A stretch of 64,000 nucleotides of DNA from contig JASPKZ010007250.1 of the NCBI GenBank assembly GCA_030220185.1, forward strand, positions 2,445,501 through 2,509,500, read 5' to 3'. The translations under genes were made by a program, and so were the position numbers. This DNA is from Diploptera punctata (Eukaryota; Arthropoda; Insecta; Blattodea; Blaberidae). The number at the start of each line of letters is the position of its first letter. The first letter of the stretch is position 1. Below the pieces are notes generated by a model that saw only the letters and a program-made list of their open reading frames with translations, did no database searches and was not told the DNA's origin. Of the stretch, positions 60,970 through 64,000 are shown piece by piece.

Positions 60970-61435
60970 TAGTTTCAGCTATGGAAAAGACATATCAAGG
61001 CAAATGGAATCCTAATATGCTGACCGATTATTGTTGGACCATCAAGAGGGATGCTCTACGGGCGAAATATACCAGAAAATCGTCATTTCTTACTTTCTAG
61101 GGAGTCCGAATGTTCGAATATTGTGTAGTTACGATTGTAGAAAATATTAAAGTGTTTGAAATTATACATTCCTGTATCTCGGAAACCTTGCGTGATGGAG
61201 AAAAACCGATATCATATTTGAATTTAGGAGAAAAAATACTACCAGAATCACATATTTTCCTTTTTTGTGGGCTGTGATCAGTAGTCAGAATTTTTATGAA
61301 CTAAAATATAAGATTGCAACATAGTAAGCCTATAATGACAACTTCAAATTCCGAATACATATTTGAAAACACGATAAAAAAACTGCATTAAGTACAACTA
61401 TTGGTAATCACGAGATAAAAAGCATGTTGACCAGT
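60970..61435 (+). mobile_element. Family K transposon, copy 3, rearranged
   Basis: 60972-61100 holds the 43-codon C-terminal remnant (MEKTYQGKWNPNMLTDYCWT). 61100-61260 follows copy 1 (CGAATATTGTGTAGTTACGA). 61340-61435 is the opposite end in inverted position (CGAATACATATTTGAAAACA, CATGTTGACCAGTGTTAT). The TIR at the gene side is missing, so an internal inversion or nested deletion has occurred. Confidence 0.65.
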
Positions 61436-62110
61436 GTTATTTGCTGAGTTTGTTATTTATCCTGGCTTATGTCAGTATTCCGGTATACCAAATTTTGAGC
61501 CTAATATAGATCTACGAGTTAAGTTTTTATTAATGATAGTAAGTTAATATTATTATCACATGGTTTATGGTTCCTCGAGTCTGTATGTGTATGAGGACAG
61601 TACATGACAAAGACGCGTTATGTTAATGAAACCAGTTCCTTCATGTTTCAAGTATAAACTTGTTAGCAGAGTCCAGTCATAAGGACGAAAACTTTTAAAT
61701 GAGGATGAATATTTCAGAGAGAAGAAACAGTTTCAGCTGTGCTCATCATCATCATCACCATCATCATAAGTTAAGCTTCTACATGAAAACACTTAAAGCT
61801 TGCAGACAAAGGCAGTTCAAGTTTCCTTAACTCTAGTTCTGCAAATATCTCATATTCTGACATCCAAGGATATATGGTAACTTTACGACTGTGATAATCT
61901 TAGAGCAAACCCTCACCGCAACTTCCAGCAATTAATAAATCATCCGTTGTATAAAGCTCTTTAACCCGTTTTAGTGTTCGTAAAATTTTTCTATGAAAAA
62001 TGTTTTTCTTGATAATCTTAGGATTCTAGTGTAAATGACACTTTCTTTTTAATTTGATAATAATATATATTAAAAATATCCTATTCTATAGTGCTCAGGC
62101 ATACATATAT
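61436..62110. other. Spacer with (CAT)n at 61746-61769
   Basis: TCATCATCATCATCACCATC may mark a LINE end, but neighbouring sequence is not recognisable. Otherwise AT-rich. Confidence 0.4.
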
Positions 62111-62418
62111 TCCAACATCATCAGGTTGTCTTACGACATTTATGGCATTCTGTCCTGTCATTGGCTGCATTTTAACCCTCTTTTTTAATTGGACCGTCTC
62201 GAAGCTGGAGTTACGTTACTCCGATGATAAGATGGGTGATAAAGTAATCACGAAGAACCAGGAGAGTTCTCAAACTAAATTTAACTCAAGTTTCAGATCA
62301 TGAGCGACCATAAAACCATTATTCCTTTTACGGAAAAATACCTATAGTCTGAGGGGAATCGAATCTGAGACCTCAGTCAAAAGAGTCAAAAGCTCTGATC
62401 ACAATACCACGAGATTGA
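62111..62418 (-). repeat. SINE-2, diverged full-length copy
   Basis: ATCATCAGGTTGTCTTACGA, CTGTCCTGTCATTGGC, TGGAGTTACGTTACTCCGAT, then GAACCAGGAGAGTTCTC and head complement GGGGAATCGAATCTGAGACC. More diverged from the family than the copy at 32720. Confidence 0.8.
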
Positions 62419-62440
62419 TATATATATATGTATGTATGTA

Positions 62441-62475
<35 letters not shown>
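62417..62475. repeat. Compound (AT)n(GTAT)n(GT)n microsatellite
   Basis: TATATATATATGTATGTATG, then about 14 GT units and GAGAGAGTGAGTGAG. Confidence 0.95.
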
Positions 62476-62476
<1 letters not shown>

Positions 62477-62494
62477 AGAGAGTGAGTGAGTGGC

Positions 62495-63290
62495 TTTTTG
62501 TACAAAGGAATTAAATTCCATGCTTCTCTTTCAAATCCCATTCGTCCCATATGTCCAGTCCATCGCAAGACTTAACTGTTCTTTTATGTCTGATTTCCCA
62601 TAAAGATAATGCAGCTCACTGTTATGTAATTTTATTACTAACCTGATCGTCTCTCTTTGATACAACATGTTTCCTAAGCGCTTTATTACCAAATGCTCCT
62701 AATATTTTCTCCTCTCTTAAAGTACGAGTCAATGTTGTCACATACGAGTATATAGTATAACAGGAAGAATGACTGTTTCATATATTTTTAATTTAACATT
62801 TTTTGAGAAGAGTTGGGATGCCAACAGTCACTGTAATGCATGGGTCTCGAGGGTTGAGCGTATGTTTAATTTCTTTGTGCACCTCATTCCTGATTGTAAT
62901 TATTCTTCCCATGTATTGGAATTTTTTCCATTTTTTTCAAAAGTTTCCTTATTTGTTAAATTTCATTTACGTTTAATAACGCATTTCTACCTTTTATCAT
63001 ACATTTAGTTCTACTTAAATTAATTGCAGCCCCAATTTCTTAGTATTGTATAAAGAACGTGTGCGGGTGGCTATTAGCATTCCCTCATTATTGCCTAAAA
63101 TAGTGAAAAGGAATATAAGACCTTGCGGTCTTAATTCGAACAGATAAAATAAATAAACTATTAAATATTAAACCATCAGCGTATATAACAACATATGAAT
63201 TCCACTGAGTTGTATGCCCCTTTTTCCTCTGAAATTTGATTGTGTGCCCTAGTTCAAAACTGAACAGCAGATAGCATATTGGATATTCTT
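62495..63290 (-). mobile_element. RTE-A LINE, decayed
   Basis: Minus strand: from CCATATGTCCAGTCCATCGC (the GHVARMG region) through TTAAAGTACGAGTCAATGTT (GCETWTL), TTTTTGAGAAGAGTTGGGAT, to 63080, then after about 80 bp of inserted AT-rich sequence (63085-63165) ACTGAGTTGTATGCCCC, the RT linker. Both ends truncated; many indels. Confidence 0.78.
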
Positions 63291-63494
63291 ATTTTAATCT
63301 TAAATTGACCATATTTGTTCATATTTTCGCGAACTATGCTAGCTGCATATGATGCAGAAATGATCATATTAAAAATGCATTCCCTCATTCTGCTATTACG
63401 AATTATACATTCCTCGACACCAAGCAATTTATCCTCTCCTGCCATCTCCCATTCTCCAATCGCATTTGAGTACAAGATCACACCAGAACCTCCT
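63291..63494. other. Spacer, no recognised element
   Basis: Overlapping short frames on both strands (66 and 75 codons) with no motif. Confidence 0.35.
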
Positions 63495-63642
63495 ACTCTT
63501 CATCCAGCAGAATAAAACCTCTCTTTATTCTAATTCTTATATCGTATCCACTCCTAGACTCTGGAACTCCTTATCACAAGAAATCTGAACATCCAGCCAT
63601 TAGCTTCCTTTAAAACAGATTTAACTTTCTTTCTTTCCGAAA
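63495..63642 (+). mobile_element. LINE ORF C-terminus, Jockey/CR1-like
   Basis: CTCTTTATTCTAATTCTTAT, CGTATCCACTCCTAGACTCT and GGAACTCCTTATCACAAGAA decode, across a one-base shift, as STPRLWNSL-Q-EI, followed by a PAI-FK-DL-like segment. RLWNSLP near the stop is a common end of Jockey/CR1-type ORFs. Confidence 0.55.
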
Positions 63643-63870
63643 TGGTTTTTCCTCACCTGTAAGACAAATGTCAGGAAAACTTTAAGGCCCAAACGGTCCC
63701 CGAAATCATATAGCCATCATCATCATAATCATCATCGTTCACCGGTGTGGAAAGCAACGGGAAGCTACCACACCTACAATTCCCTAGTAAAGTTGCAAAG
63801 CATAGCATGAAAATGCTATGATTGTAGTGAAAGACCTGCCCTCGGACAGAATTACTATGGATGGATGGAA
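63643..63870 (+). repeat. SINE-1, 5'-truncated
   Basis: GGTTTTTCCTCACCTGTAAG, GGCCCAAACGGTCCCCGAAA, CACCGGTGTGGAAAGCAACG, end ATGGATGGATGG. No Pol III boxes. Confidence 0.88.
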
Positions 63871-64000
63871 TTAATGGGTTCTGATTTTTTGATTCTCTAA
63901 TAATATTTATTTCAGCATTCAAAATTTTAGTTTAATTTGTACAAATATTTATTTACGATTGCATAGTTTCAATCTTGTGTAAATATGTTCTGTGTTTAAT
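63871..64000. other. Right-edge spacer
   Basis: AT-rich; nothing recognised before the window ends. Confidence 0.35.

Overview
This window looks like a repeat-rich intergenic or intronic stretch of a large insect nuclear genome. I found no intact host gene, no rRNA operon, no prokaryotic feature and no long open reading frame outside transposable elements. The insect call rests on the element families: several lineages of RTE/BovB-like LINEs with the GCETWTL-type C-terminal domain, tRNA-derived SINEs with A and B boxes, Tigger/pogo, mariner and hAT remnants, Penelope-like pieces, and AT-rich spacers with (TA)n and (CA)n tracts. I cannot name the species; a hemimetabolous insect is my guess. 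Family names used here are my own labels for this window.

RTE-A is the commonest family, with about fifteen pieces (signature GCETWTLTLREERRLRVFEN). RTE-B has the signature YGSEAWTL. RTE-C ends in a GTRDVGRPRRRW-like motif and a (GAT)n tail. SINE-1 has a CCGGGTTCGATCCCCGG B box and a 3' end ATGGATGGATGG. SINE-2 has the string TGTGGTTGCCCATGGT. SINE-3 begins GCACGCCGTAGCGTAGTGG. SINE-4 to SINE-7 are smaller families. PLE-FB are inverted-arm (foldback) cassettes that I assign to Penelope-like termini.

Layout. 1-6.9 kb: RTE-B and RTE-C pieces, two SINE-6 copies, a 348-bp tandem repeat, then an RTE-A copy broken by a SINE, a TA-flanked MITE and an RTE-B. 7-13.7 kb: a mosaic LINE, two foldback cassettes, and a decayed Tc1/mariner transposon with a foldback nested in its transposase. 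14-16.5 kb: a LINE interrupted by SINE-3 and by an unclassified 220-bp repeat. 17.4-19.6 kb: a cluster of tRNA-like cassettes, a near-perfect 136-bp-arm palindrome and SINE-1. 20-26.9 kb: SINEs, RTE-A copies, a hAT-like MITE and a twin-priming-like inverted LINE. 27.1-28.9 kb: the best RTE-A copy, with a GIY-YIG-bearing Penelope insertion. 29-36 kb: six further LINE lineages, SINE-2, foldback, MITEs and family K. 37.5-42 kb: two Tigger elements, a chimeric SINE and a third good foldback. 42-49.4 kb: mariner remnants, a nested RTE-A and a GC-rich tandem insertion. 50-64 kb: more SINEs, RTEs, a TIR element with an unusual ORF, a hAT MITE carrying a tRNA-like sequence, repeat copies and a retroelement domain.

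Nothing here works as an operon or pathway. The order of events can be read from nesting and target-site duplications (TSDs), many of which are still visible. The most promising signal is a recurrent foldback cassette whose arms share a hammerhead-like layout (CTGANGAT, 6-bp stem, CGCAG loop, stem, GAAA) with paired changes in the stem.
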